Below, piece after piece: positions 45,696 through 53,581 of a stretch of 64,000 nucleotides of DNA. Positions within the stretch are counted from its first letter, which is position 1. The number at the start of each line of letters is the position of its first letter. The notes beneath the pieces are model-generated. The model saw nothing but the letters and a program-made list of their open reading frames with translations, was not told the origin of the DNA and ran no database searches. The DNA is from Rhodothermales bacterium (GTDB lineage: Bacteria > Bacteroidota > Rhodothermia > Rhodothermales > VXPQ01): the NCBI GenBank assembly GCA_951812345.1, contig OX638295.1, positions 2,266,965 to 2,330,964 of the forward strand. Reading direction: 5' to 3'. The position numbers and the translations under genes were made by a program.

Positions 45696-46694
45696 TCACC
45701 CTGCGTCTCCCTGCTCGCCCGATGCCGCGCCTTCCGCCCGTTCCCAGGCAAGGGCCGCAGCACCGAGGACCCCCGCATGATTCCCCAACTCCGAAAGTAC
45801 GACAGGCACCGAACTTCCCCGCGGATATCGAAAAACATGCTCGTCGATGTGCGTCTGCACCCGGTCCAGAAAATGTTCGGCGGCGTTCGCGCCCCCGCCC
45901 CCAAGGATAATGATTTCGGGGGCATACATATGCACCACGCTCACCAGAAACCATCCGAGGGCCGTCGTCCACCGATCCAGGACATCCAGACACAAGGCGT
46001 CTTCCTGTTCCACCCCCCGAATGACCGCCGCGAAATCGACGGCATGAGGATTCTCGAAATACAGGTCGTTGAGCACCGACGGCAACCCGCGCTGAAGGCC
46101 ATCCCGCGCCATCATGGCGAGACTCGCCGCCGCGCACAGGATATTGGCGGTGCCCATCCCCCGCGTAATGCAGCGCCGGTCGCTATGCGCATCCTGAATG
46201 ATGTGGCTCGCCTGGGTGCCGAACATAAGATGGGGATCGCGGAGCACCTTGCCGTCGAGCATCACACCCGATCCCACGCCGGTTCCCAGCGTAATCGTGA
46301 CGACCCACTCGCGGCCGCGCGCCAGCCCGTAGCGGGCCTCCGCAAGAATACACAGGCGCGCATCGTTGTCCGCAATGACCGGAATGCCCGTGGCCTCCGT
46401 AAGACGCGGCACAATGGGAAACCCCTCCACTTTCAGTTTGCCGGGCAGGAGCACGCTCCCGAATTCCGGATCGACGGCCCCGGGAAATCCCAGCCCGATC
46501 GCCGCAGGCCGGCGCCCGAGGGCTTTCGAAATCCGTTCCGTCTCTTCCGCCATGGCCCCCAGAATCCCCTCCGGCGGCAAAGAGAATCCCGAAGGTCGAA
46601 CGCCCGGCTCCGTCAGTTCGCCGTAGGCCGACACGGCCCCGCTCTTGATGCGGGTCCCCCCGACATCGAATCCTATGACGTATTCCTCAGGCAT
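45696..46694 (-). CDS. ROK family kinase/regulator-type protein
   Basis: Sugar kinase fold, probably glucokinase or N-acetylhexosamine kinase. Seen in 332 residues: phosphate-1 motif IGFDVGGTRIKSGAV, GLGFPGAVDPE, PVIADNDARLCILAEAR and TLGTGVGSGVMLDGK. The ROK zinc motif (Cys-x-Cys-Gly-x-x-Gly-Cys) is missing; the matching place reads DRRCITRGMGTANILC with only one of the three cysteines. Start at 46694 overlaps the SIS gene by 8 bp. No N-terminal HTH, so a kinase rather than a repressor. Confidence 0.85.
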   Translation of the reverse strand: MPEEYVIGFDVGGTRIKSGAVSAYGELTEPGVRPSGFSLPPEGILGAMAEETERISKALGRRPAAIGLGFPGAVDPEFGSVLLPGKLKVEGFPIVPRLTEATGIPVIADNDARLCILAEARYGLARGREWVVTITLGTGVGSGVMLDGKVLRDPHLMFGTQASHIIQDAHSDRRCITRGMGTANILCAAASLAMMARDGLQRGLPSVLNDLYFENPHAVDFAAVIRGVEQEDALCLDVLDRWTTALGWFLVSVVHMYAPEIIILGGGGANAAEHFLDRVQTHIDEHVFRYPRGSSVPVVLSELGNHAGVLGAAALAWERAEGAASGEQGDAG

Positions 46695-47478
46695 GCTCCG
46701 AGTTATTCCCGGTATACATATGCGCAAGGCTCTTGCGGTAGGCCTCGTAAAAACGATCCAGTTGTTCCTCGGCGCTCGTGTCGCCAACGAACTGGTGACT
46801 CGGAAGCACCTCCGGGCAAATACCCCTTGCAAGAAGCCGCTCCGCCACCTCCACGCGCAGCATGTTGATCAGCATACCGCCCGTGACGGTGGATACGGGG
46901 CCCGTGCGCCACTCCATCCCTTCCAACTCCAGCACGCAATCTCCCGGAGGAGACAGATTGTCCAGCACCACATCGGCGACATCCACAAGTTTCTTGCCGG
47001 AGGAATGGGCCGGCGGCGATTGCTCGCAATGATTCCGGGACAAGATACCGATCACTGGCATGCCGCGGCGCTGCGCCCCCAGCGCCATTTCCACGATGAG
47101 CGGGCGAATCCCGGACGTCGAAATGATGATGAACACATCATGCGGACCGAAATGGAATCCTTTCAGAATTTCCTCGGCATAGCCCTCGTATTTCTCGAGA
47201 AAAAGCGGTCCGCGGAGGCCATTCGTCCCCACAATGGAGGCATGATTCGAAATGGCGTGCTCCACAAGCGCCACGAAGCCCACAAAGCAGCCTTGCCTCG
47301 GGGTCATTTCCTCGCACATCATCCGGGAGTGCCCGGCGCCGAAGAGAAACACGAGCCCCCCCTTGGCGATGCGCTCGGCGCACAACTCGGCGGCCTGCTC
47401 GATGTGAGGAATCTGCGTATCCCGCAGGCGTTTCAGCAGGTCGATGGTTTTGTCGTAGTAGGTTTGTGCGGATCCCAT
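46687..47478 (-). CDS. SIS-domain sugar-phosphate-binding protein
   Basis: Cytosolic protein of the SIS family (UPF0309-like), binding phosphosugars such as GlcNAc-6-P or related acids. Seen in 263 residues: GGLVFLFGAGHSRMMCEEM and FIIISTSGIRPLIVEMA, the two SIS phosphate-binding serine blocks, and PVIGILSRNH. First gene of a run with the ROK kinase (8-bp overlap), a pairing usual for amino-sugar use. The substrate is not determined. Confidence 0.87.
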   Translation of the reverse strand: MGSAQTYYDKTIDLLKRLRDTQIPHIEQAAELCAERIAKGGLVFLFGAGHSRMMCEEMTPRQGCFVGFVALVEHAISNHASIVGTNGLRGPLFLEKYEGYAEEILKGFHFGPHDVFIIISTSGIRPLIVEMALGAQRRGMPVIGILSRNHCEQSPPAHSSGKKLVDVADVVLDNLSPPGDCVLELEGMEWRTGPVSTVTGGMLINMLRVEVAERLLARGICPEVLPSHQFVGDTSAEEQLDRFYEAYRKSLAHMYTGNNSEHA

Positions 47479-47520
47479 GCGTTTCGGTGTGGAGAGGTAG
47501 GGTTTTCGTTGGGGGCGGGC

Positions 47521-47688
47521 AGAGGCGGTTCGGGTTGATTGGACAGATTTCGGCGGAATTTAAGGTGCGGTATCGCGACTTTGTTTCGATCAAATCGACC
47601 CAACGGCCCTATTTCAAAACGAACGCGCAAAATCCGCCGTTCTTCGTTCAAGGCAAAGGTAGCCCTCGCTGCCGTGCGCGGCGACTGA
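47521..47688 (+). pseudogene. relic of an IS3-family element (terminus plus first codons of orfA)
   Basis: Begins AGAGGCGGTTCGGGTTGATT, matching the orfA-side end of the IS3 copies at 51-55 kb, and continues through GAATTTAAGGTG to an orfA-like start ([14 protein letters not shown], then a stop). The start codon is ATT, and the arginine-rich N-terminus is diverged (KRTRKIRRS). Only about 168 bp remain, in opposite orientation to the intact copies. Confidence 0.8.
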
Positions 47689-47733
47689 TCGGGCTGAATT
47701 TCCAATAGGCTACCGGGAGCCGCAGCATCCCCC

Positions 47734-49104
47734 TTACCCCCTCCCCATCCAGTACGCCTCGATTTCTTCCAGGCTCTTGCCCTTCGTTTCCGGCAGCACC
47801 TTCCAGCCGAGCCAGATAGCCGGGGCGCACAGCACGGCGAACAGCCAGAACGTACCGCTCGGCTGCAACGTCTCCAGCAGCCACGGTACCGTCTGCCCCA
47901 CGAGCGCCGTACCGCCCCACAACGCAAAGGTGGCGACGGACATGGCCCGCCCCCGTACGCGCGTCGGGTACATCTCCGCAAGCAACACCCAGATGACTGG
48001 GCCGAACGACGCCGCAAAGCAGGCGATGTATATCAGAATAAAGATCAACAGCCACGGGCCTTCCGTCGCACCAGCCTGGAAGAGCGCCCCGATGACCAGT
48101 AGCGAAACGACCAGCCCCGATACGCCCCCGATAAGCAGCGGCCTTCTGCCGAGGTCGTCTATTTTCCAGATGGCGACCAGCGTGAACAACACATTCACCA
48201 CCCCGATCACCACCTGTCCGCCCAGCGCATCGCCCAGCGTAAAGCCGGCTTCTTCGAGAATCCTCGGGCCATAGTAAATGATGGCGTTGATGCCGCTCAC
48301 CTGGGTCAAAAAGCCAAGGCTCACACCAAGCACGATCGAAAACCGGATGCCGCGATGCCCCAGAATACGCTTCCAGGATTCCGGCTCCTGAGCCAGCGCC
48401 GTTTCGATCTCCTCGACCTGACCGGCAGCGGTTTCCGCATCCGCCACCTGCGCCAGAATCTTGCGCGCTTCGCCGGGACGGCTCCGGGCAACCAGCCAAC
48501 GCGGGCTTTCCGGCACGATAAAGAGCAACAACAGGAAAAGCAGCGCGGGTATGGATTCGCTGCCGAGCATGCCGCGCCACACCTCGTCTCCGGCGAAAAT
48601 GCCTTCGGACACGCCGGGCGCCCGGTGCAGCAGCCAGGCATTCACGAAGTACGAACACAGGATGCCGACCGTGATGGCCAACTGGTACATGGACACCATG
48701 CGTCCACGCACGCGGGACGGCGAAATCTCGGAGATATACAACGGGGACAGCATGGAGGCCACGCCCACGCCCACCCCGCCGACGAGCCGGTACACAATGA
48801 GCATGAAATGCCCGCCGGAATACGCGCAACCGATCGCGGAAAGCAGGAACAGCGCAGCAGCCAGCATCAGGATCAGCTTGCGCCCGAACCGATCGCTCAG
48901 GAAGCCCGCCACCGAAACCCCCATAATGCAGCCGAGCAGCGCCGAACTGACATACCATCCCTCCATGACCGGGCCCAGCCCGAACTTGTCCGTCACGAAC
49001 CCGATCGTGCCGGAAATAACCGCCGTGTCGTAGCCGAACAGAAACCCGCCGAGCGATGCAATGATAGCAAGGCGCAGCAAATAGCCGGAAGAAGAGCGGG
49101 ACAT
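47734..49104 (-). CDS. sugar porter family MFS transporter
   Basis: Twelve-helix inner-membrane proton symporter for a monosaccharide (XylE/GalP-like). Seen in 456 residues: FLFGYDTAVISGTIGF, GFLSDRFGRKLILM (loop 2-3 motif), YRLVGGVGVGVASMLSPLYI with PLYISEISPSRVRG, PESPRWLVAR (sugar-porter signature), DDLGRRPLLIGG and the C-terminal PETKGKSLEEIEAYW. Start at 49104 (MSRSSSGYLLRL) chosen because the earlier frame overlaps the LysR gene. It lies 34 bp after lysR, which probably controls it. Confidence 0.94.
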   Translation of the reverse strand: MSRSSSGYLLRLAIIASLGGFLFGYDTAVISGTIGFVTDKFGLGPVMEGWYVSSALLGCIMGVSVAGFLSDRFGRKLILMLAAALFLLSAIGCAYSGGHFMLIVYRLVGGVGVGVASMLSPLYISEISPSRVRGRMVSMYQLAITVGILCSYFVNAWLLHRAPGVSEGIFAGDEVWRGMLGSESIPALLFLLLLFIVPESPRWLVARSRPGEARKILAQVADAETAAGQVEEIETALAQEPESWKRILGHRGIRFSIVLGVSLGFLTQVSGINAIIYYGPRILEEAGFTLGDALGGQVVIGVVNVLFTLVAIWKIDDLGRRPLLIGGVSGLVVSLLVIGALFQAGATEGPWLLIFILIYIACFAASFGPVIWVLLAEMYPTRVRGRAMSVATFALWGGTALVGQTVPWLLETLQPSGTFWLFAVLCAPAIWLGWKVLPETKGKSLEEIEAYWMGRG

Positions 49105-49138
49105 ACGGCCTTTACAGAGATGGGGACAGCGCGAATGG

Positions 49139-50011
49139 CTATGCGGAACGAACCGTTTCCACAAAATGGCGAAGCACAGGATCCGGATTCTCTTCCGACC
49201 ACACCATCCTGAGCAGGAGATGGGGTGCGGGACCGGCAAGCGGCACGAACCGCACATCCTGCATGCCCGGTCGATTTCTCATAGAAACAGGCGCAAAGGC
49301 CACGCCCAGGCCGGCCTCCACCATACCCAGCGCCACGCCCATGCGGTTTGCCCGCTGCGCAATGCGCGGACCGAATCCCGCGCGCCGGCACAAATCGATG
49401 AGGCCGTCGAACAATTCCGGCTCGGAAGGCCGAGCCACCATCACAAAGGATTCTTCGGCCAGATCGGCCAAAGCGACTTCGGAGGCGCCGGCAAGAGGAT
49501 GGCGGGCCGGCAAAGCCAGCAGCACCTCCTCGCGGGCCACTACCTCGGAAGCGAAATCCTCGGGGCAGGGGCCGGAAAACCCTACGGAAATCGTTCGGCG
49601 GCGGAGCGCCCCCGGTTGGTCGTGCGTCTGTATTTCGCGCAGGGTGAGCGCAATGCGGGGGTGACGTTCCCGGAACCGACGCAGAAGGCGGGGCAGCACC
49701 CCGTACATGGCATACCCCGTGAATCCGATCACGAGACGGCCCACCTCGCCGTGCGCGGCCCGAAGCGTTTCGCGGCTGGCAATCTCCACCTGATCGAGCG
49801 TGCGCCGGGCCTCCGGCAAAAACGCCGCGCCCGCCCCGGTCAATTCCACGGCATGCCCGCTCCGGTCGAACAGCTGCACGCCCAGTTCCTCCTCGAGGCG
49901 CTGGATGTGACGACTCAGCGTAGGCTGGGTCAGGGAAACCCGCTTGGCAGCCCGACTGAAGTTCTTTTCTTCAGCGGCGGCTACGAAAGAAAGGATGTGT
50001 TGAGTGTCCAC
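49139..50011 (-). CDS. LysR-type transcriptional regulator
   Basis: DNA-binding regulator. Seen in 290 residues: N-terminal winged HTH, MDTQHILSFVAAAEEKNFSR, AAKRVSLTQPTLSRHIQRLE, LGVQLFDRSG, then the periplasmic-binding-like effector domain. It reads in the same direction as the sugar porter gene that follows after 34 bp, unlike the common divergent layout, so self-control by the palindrome at 50034-50050 could also set porter levels. Effector unknown. Confidence 0.92.
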   Translation of the reverse strand: MDTQHILSFVAAAEEKNFSRAAKRVSLTQPTLSRHIQRLEEELGVQLFDRSGHAVELTGAGAAFLPEARRTLDQVEIASRETLRAAHGEVGRLVIGFTGYAMYGVLPRLLRRFRERHPRIALTLREIQTHDQPGALRRRTISVGFSGPCPEDFASEVVAREEVLLALPARHPLAGASEVALADLAEESFVMVARPSEPELFDGLIDLCRRAGFGPRIAQRANRMGVALGMVEAGLGVAFAPVSMRNRPGMQDVRFVPLAGPAPHLLLRMVWSEENPDPVLRHFVETVRSA

Positions 50012-50033
50012 GACCGGGCTGCAAAACGCGACC

Positions 50034-50050
50034 TATGCAAAAACTGCATA
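50034..50050. promoter_or_regulatory. candidate LysR-box operator
   Basis: Perfect 6-5-6 palindrome TATGCAAAAACTGCATA, containing T-N11-A, centred about 30 bp upstream of the lysR ATG. LysR proteins commonly bind such boxes to repress their own gene. No binding evidence beyond position and symmetry. Confidence 0.5.
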
Positions 50051-50234
50051 AAGATAGGGTCTATTATGCAATTATTCTATAGATGGGATTTTCGGCGCGT
50101 ATGGAAACTTGGAATGCAATCGTCTATAATATAATATATCCGCTTGAGCCGCGGCCTGCATCAGGCCGAAGGCGCTCCCATGCGCTCATCCAGACCGGCA
50201 AGATAGACACTCCTTGAAAAGAGAGGAAAACGCC

Positions 50235-50924
50235 ATGAACAAACTCATGAAAAGATTTTTGCTTAGCCCTTTTGCCCGAACCGTGTACCTGCCGATCGTT
50301 GCGTTGGCGCTTCTTGCGGGTTGCAACAATGGCTCTACGGGGTCATCAGACCCATCCTCGTCCGATGCCGGCGAGCCAATTTTAACTTTCTCCATAAAAA
50401 CAGAACAAGGAGACGAAGAAGCGCAGCGCGAGGAAATGATGGCGCGACTTGATCGTCTTCATGAAGCAGTGCTCGATCCGTTTAACGGAATGGAACGACA
50501 ATATACCGAGGGCATGATCTCTGCGGACGAATTGTACAAGGGCGTCCGGGACATCGTCGAAAAAGCTGTCGAAGATGAAGCGATTGCCGGGGATGAAACG
50601 ATGGTATCGGAAGCAAAACAATTTATTTCGCACAAACTGCTGAATCATTTACTCCAGGACGACAACGCCTCCCCGGAGGCGGTCGGGTATTTCACGGACA
50701 TGCTGATGTCCATAGAATCTCCTAACGCGGACATGATTCTGGAGGCGCTGCACATGCTGGATGGTTATTGGACGGAAGAACATATCCGAACGACGGCCGA
50801 TGAAGCGATACGGAACGCGGAGCAGTGGCTCAGCCACACGGACGAGGGAGTGAACTACACAGGGAAAGACCGCCCGGGAATCATCACGAGCGTACGGCAT
50901 CTCCGGTCCATCGCTTCGCTGTGA
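50235..50924 (+). CDS. small lipoprotein of unknown function
   Basis: 229 residues from ATG 50235, preceded by GAGAGGAAAACGCC, a good ribosome-binding site. Seen: lipoprotein signal with lipobox ALLAGC, a Ser/Gly-rich linker, then an acidic mostly helical region (EEAQREEMMARLDRLHEAV). No domain is recognised. It is not in an operon; it lies between lysR and the composite IS structure and may be part of the accessory stretch. Confidence 0.75.
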   Translation: MNKLMKRFLLSPFARTVYLPIVALALLAGCNNGSTGSSDPSSSDAGEPILTFSIKTEQGDEEAQREEMMARLDRLHEAVLDPFNGMERQYTEGMISADELYKGVRDIVEKAVEDEAIAGDETMVSEAKQFISHKLLNHLLQDDNASPEAVGYFTDMLMSIESPNADMILEALHMLDGYWTEEHIRTTADEAIRNAEQWLSHTDEGVNYTGKDRPGIITSVRHLRSIASL

Positions 50925-51239
50925 GCGTCGGTGGCATGACGGCGTCTTCAGCAAGGAACTTCTGCTTGACGTCACATCCCGGGACGATACCTGCGACACT
51001 GCGTTCAGCATCGGTCTCGACCTGACGAACGCCGCGGTCGGCCGCGCCGACGGCTCCGGACGCTGGCGGCGGCGTTAGCTACCTGCGTCGGACGGCGCTT
51101 CCCGGCGATCGAGGGTGTGGGTGGAGATCAGGGAGTACGCATGCCTTTTCAGGTACGCGGCAACGGCGTTTCCGCTTGCTATTTCACTTGGCGTTCACCT
51201 GGTGTAACGTATATTTTCTGTGTAAAATGTATGTACATA
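50925..51239. other. stretch without a clear gene before the IS copies
   Basis: About 315 bp. A frame from 50926 to a stop at 51078 (SKELLLDVTSRDDTC inside) has coding-like composition but no start and no recognised family; it may be a remnant. The rest, A/T-rich near 51200-51239, shows nothing. Confidence 0.35.
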
Positions 51240-51301
51240 AGAAATGGTCCGAAAAAACCGGACAGTTTTCCCGGCGTTTTTAAGTGTAGCGCTGCGTCGG
51301 G

Positions 51302-52129
51302 TTATGCCGCCTTGGGCAGCGGTTTTCGTTTGTAGAATACGTCATTGGGGATTCTGTTGTCAAGTCCCTGGTGCGGGCGCTCTTCGTTGAAGTAGCGCAG
51401 GTAATCGGCGATTGCCTTCCTGGCCTCGGCCACCGTGTCGTAGGCGCGCCGGTAGACTTCTTCCTGTTTGAGGCTACGCCACAGGCGCTCCACGTACACG
51501 TTGTCCAGCCAGCGGCCCTTGCCGTCCATGGATATACGCACGCCGTGCGCCTTGAGCGCACCCGTGAACGCCTCGGAGGTAAACTGCGCTCCCTGGTCTG
51601 TGTTGAACACCTCCGGCGCTCCGTAGCGGACAATGGCCTCTTCCGTCGCTTCGGCGCAGAAAGAGGCGTCGAGCGTGTTCGAGAGCCGGTGGGCCAGCAC
51701 CTTGCGGCTGTACCAGTCGATCACGGCCACGAGATAGAGAAAGCCTTTCGCCATAGGGATGTACGTAATGTCCGCCGCATAGACCTCGCGGGGCCTTGTC
51801 ACCTTCATGCTTCTTAGCAGATAAGGATATATCTTGTGCCCTTCTCCCGGAGACGACGTGCGGCGCTTAGGGTAGATGGCCCTAAGGCCCATAAGGCGCA
51901 TGTGACGTACGACGCGGCTTCTGGCGATGCGAATGCCTCTCGACTCGAGCTTGCTCTTTATCGTGCGCGATCCGCTTGTGGGGCGCTCCATATAGAGTCT
52001 GTCGATCTCCTTCATGACGGCAAGATTCTCTTCGCTCTCTTGCCGGGGACGGTAGTAGGCCGTCGAACGGCTCAGTTCGACCAGTTTGCACTGGCGAACC
52101 ACGGGCAAGCGATGCGTCGGCGCTATCAT
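51302..52129 (-). CDS. IS3-family transposase OrfB (DDE catalytic domain)
   Basis: 275 residues with an rve integrase core. Seen: VKRT-free N-terminal helix part, DITYIPMAKGFLYLVAVIDW (first Asp), FNTDQGAQFTSEAF (second Asp), ERLWRSLKQEEVY (Glu) and HQGLDNRIPNDVFYKRKPLP. Probably made mainly as an OrfAB fusion through a -1 frameshift from orfA; the -1 frame is open from the slip site to this start. This copy appears functional. Confidence 0.93.
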   Translation of the reverse strand: MIAPTHRLPVVRQCKLVELSRSTAYYRPRQESEENLAVMKEIDRLYMERPTSGSRTIKSKLESRGIRIARSRVVRHMRLMGLRAIYPKRRTSSPGEGHKIYPYLLRSMKVTRPREVYAADITYIPMAKGFLYLVAVIDWYSRKVLAHRLSNTLDASFCAEATEEAIVRYGAPEVFNTDQGAQFTSEAFTGALKAHGVRISMDGKGRWLDNVYVERLWRSLKQEEVYRRAYDTVAEARKAIADYLRYFNEERPHQGLDNRIPNDVFYKRKPLPKAA

Positions 52130-52143
52130 GGCGCGGCGCTCGG

Positions 52144-52434
52144 CTAACGGTCGCGTCCGAGCGCCTTCGATAAAAAATCCTTCTCCATCGACAACTCCCC
52201 GATCTTTGCGTGAAGCGCCTCAATCTTCCTGTCGCGTTCGTCGGGAACGTTGCGGCTTCGAACGAACGCCTCCTCGGCGCTCTCTGTGAGCTGTCTCTTC
52301 CACGATTGTATCTGGTTCGGGTGTACCTCGAAGCGTTCGGCGAGTTCGGCCAGCGTGCTGTCGCCGCGCACGGCGGCAAGGGCTACCTTCGCCTTGAACG
52401 AAGGACTATGGGTTCTGCGTGTGCGTCTCGACAT
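52144..52434 (-). CDS. IS3-family transposase OrfA (HTH/leucine zipper)
   Basis: 96 residues. Seen: [20 protein letters not shown] with [23 protein letters not shown], then a heptad-like leucine zipper [20 protein letters not shown] that pairs with OrfAB. The start at 52434 ([10 protein letters not shown]) is typical; the frame extends 13 codons upstream over the terminal repeat. Confidence 0.92.
   Translation of the reverse strand: MSRRTRRTHSPSFKAKVALAAVRGDSTLAELAERFEVHPNQIQSWKRQLTESAEEAFVRSRNVPDERDRKIEALHAKIGELSMEKDFLSKALGRDR
52171..52177 (-). promoter_or_regulatory. probable -1 ribosomal frameshift heptamer
   Basis: On the minus strand T TTT TTA in the orfA phase (GAT TTT TTA), 10 codons before the orfA stop. 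Sliding back one base continues [20 protein letters not shown] into orfB without a stop. This is the usual control of IS3 transposase. Confidence 0.7.
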
Positions 52435-52553
52435 GGGTCTTGTCTGGTTGATTGCGTCGGAACAAGGTCGCAACAGTACACCTTAAATTCCTCCGAAATC
52501 TGTCCAATCAACCCGAACCACCTCTGTTTAGCGTCACAGATGGTGAACCTAAG

Positions 52554-52775
52554 CTACAGGGCACGTGGGACCGGAAACCACTCAAATATCGGACTGAACG
52601 GACTCTCCATCGGAAATTTTCTGCAACTGACGGGGATATCCGGATTTTTAATTTTTCTGAAAACTCCGAAATCCAAATAAGGCTTCATATCCAGCAGTCC
52701 ATTCTCCCCATTGTCGAAAGATACTGACAAGACATAATCGTCATCGCACTCGACAGATATCACGGCTGGATGCAT
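52554..52775 (-). CDS. DUF2442 domain protein (probable antitoxin-like partner of DUF4160)
   Basis: 73 residues. Seen: MHPAVISVECDDDYVLSVSF and NGENGLLDMKPYLDFGVF, the DUF2442 core. After FRKIKNPDI the usual family ending with W/NG and LxPE-like residues is not seen, so the tail may be altered by a small indel near 52640. It lies 10 bp after the DUF4160 frame, the normal order for this pair, often described as a possible toxin-antitoxin module. The gene ends 28 bp from the IS3 terminus. Confidence 0.75.
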   Translation of the reverse strand: MHPAVISVECDDDYVLSVSFDNGENGLLDMKPYLDFGVFRKIKNPDIPVSCRKFPMESPFSPIFEWFPVPRAL

Positions 52776-52785
52776 CGAATTGTCC

Positions 52786-53052
52786 TCATTGTAGGGGTTG
52801 AATCTTAAACCGTTCTTCACCATTCATGACGAGTTGCCAGTCTGCCATGAGATCTTCCTGGTGAAGTTCTGCACACGCCAAAACCAACTTGGTCTGCTTT
52901 CTTGGAAGGTTACCGTCAATAATTTCGCAGGTGCGAATATCAACCCGTGCACTATATTCGGCACATTAGACGTGGAAGTGCGGCGATGGATGTTCGCTGG
53001 GATCAAAATACATCCTGACGATGATGCCGTAGAACATTGATATAGTCGGCAC
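52786..53052 (-). pseudogene. DUF4160 gene with in-frame stop
   Basis: From GTG at 53052 the frame reads MPTISMFYGIIVRMYFDP, then EHPSPHFHV and a TAA at 52966-52968, then continues in phase with EYSARVDIRTCEIIDGNLPR and LVLACAELHQEDLMADWQL to a stop at 52786. The two halves match one DUF4160 protein of 88 codons, so a single nonsense change broke it. An ATG at 53037 is an alternative start. Confidence 0.8.
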
Positions 53053-53087
53053 TACAAGATCCTTCATTTAGTCAATGAGTTTCTTCC

Positions 53088-53159
53088 GTACAACGACCAA
53101 GCTCAGCCGCGGACAAGCCGCGTAGCGGATTGGCCGTCGGCTGGAGCGCCGGGTTATGT
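53088..53159 (-). other. attC-like recombination site (integron cassette 3' end)
   Basis: Begins 18 bp after the stop of the membrane-protein gene, same strand. Outer boxes ACATAAC and GTTGTAC; inner arms GCTC(C)AGCCG and CGGCTGAGC pair fully except for one extra base; a second extra A and CGG/CCG pairing follow; the centre (ATCCGCTACGCG region) is variable. These are attC hallmarks. The GTTGTAC box departs from GTTRRRY at one position. Confidence 0.55.
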
Positions 53160-53177
53160 CCCATGCTCACTTGCCAT

Positions 53178-53516
53178 TCACAGGGATAGCTTGTCCTTGG
53201 TGTAAAGTAGTGCTCCTCGAAAAAGGGAATCGTCCGCCTCCCCTTCAGTCTGTTCGAGATAATAATTGATAATAGGCAAGCTCAAATCCCGATACTCCGA
53301 AAATTCGGAGAGCTCGTACACGGCGATGGCCTGCTGCGTGTTGACCAAAGACTTGCCAGCCGCGGTTCGGCCTGCTACCCACTCGAATACACGATGAAAC
53401 TGCTCGAATCTCGTATTCCTTTCCTCTGCTCGCCTTGTGTCTAGGTACTGATACATTGAGAAGAGAAAGGCGGCTATCGCTCCGATTGCAGTCAGATAGG
53501 GTAAATATTTCTCCAT
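53178..53516 (-). CDS. small membrane protein of unknown function (likely cassette gene)
   Basis: 112 residues with GGAGGAGAGAT directly before the ATG, a strong ribosome-binding site that is rare elsewhere here. Seen: one membrane helix at about 5-25 (LPYLTAIGAIAAFLFSMYQY), then a basic turn and a soluble helical domain with RFEQFHRVFEWVAGRT, NTQQAIAVYELSEFSEY and LPIINYYLEQT. It ends just before the attC-like site, as cassette genes do. Base usage is more A/T-rich than neighbouring genes, fitting acquisition. Function unknown. Confidence 0.75.
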   Translation of the reverse strand: MEKYLPYLTAIGAIAAFLFSMYQYLDTRRAEERNTRFEQFHRVFEWVAGRTAAGKSLVNTQQAIAVYELSEFSEYRDLSLPIINYYLEQTEGEADDSLFRGALLYTKDKLSL

Positions 53517-53581
53517 ATCTCTCCTCCGAGCAATGGGTCTCAGAAATGGTCCGAAAAAACTGGACAGTTTTCCCGGCGATT

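Larger units (their letters stand above)
51240..52525 (-). mobile_element. IS3-family insertion sequence, copy 1 (intact)
   Basis: 1286 bp with imperfect terminal inverted repeats AGAAATGGTCCG (left) and AGAGGTGGTTCG (right, reverse strand). Ends were fixed by comparing with copy 2 and the relic at 47521. Carries orfA and orfB in the usual IS3 arrangement with a frameshift site between them. Confidence 0.9.

Noticed and set aside
47648-48958. Long minus-strand open frame in another phase within the sugar porter gene
   Set aside because: It lacks the hydrophobic pattern; the accepted frame has all sugar-porter signatures.
51240-52525. Target duplication around IS3 copy 1 alone
   Set aside because: Flanks are CATA and GTTT; no match. 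The outer flanks of both copies together do match.
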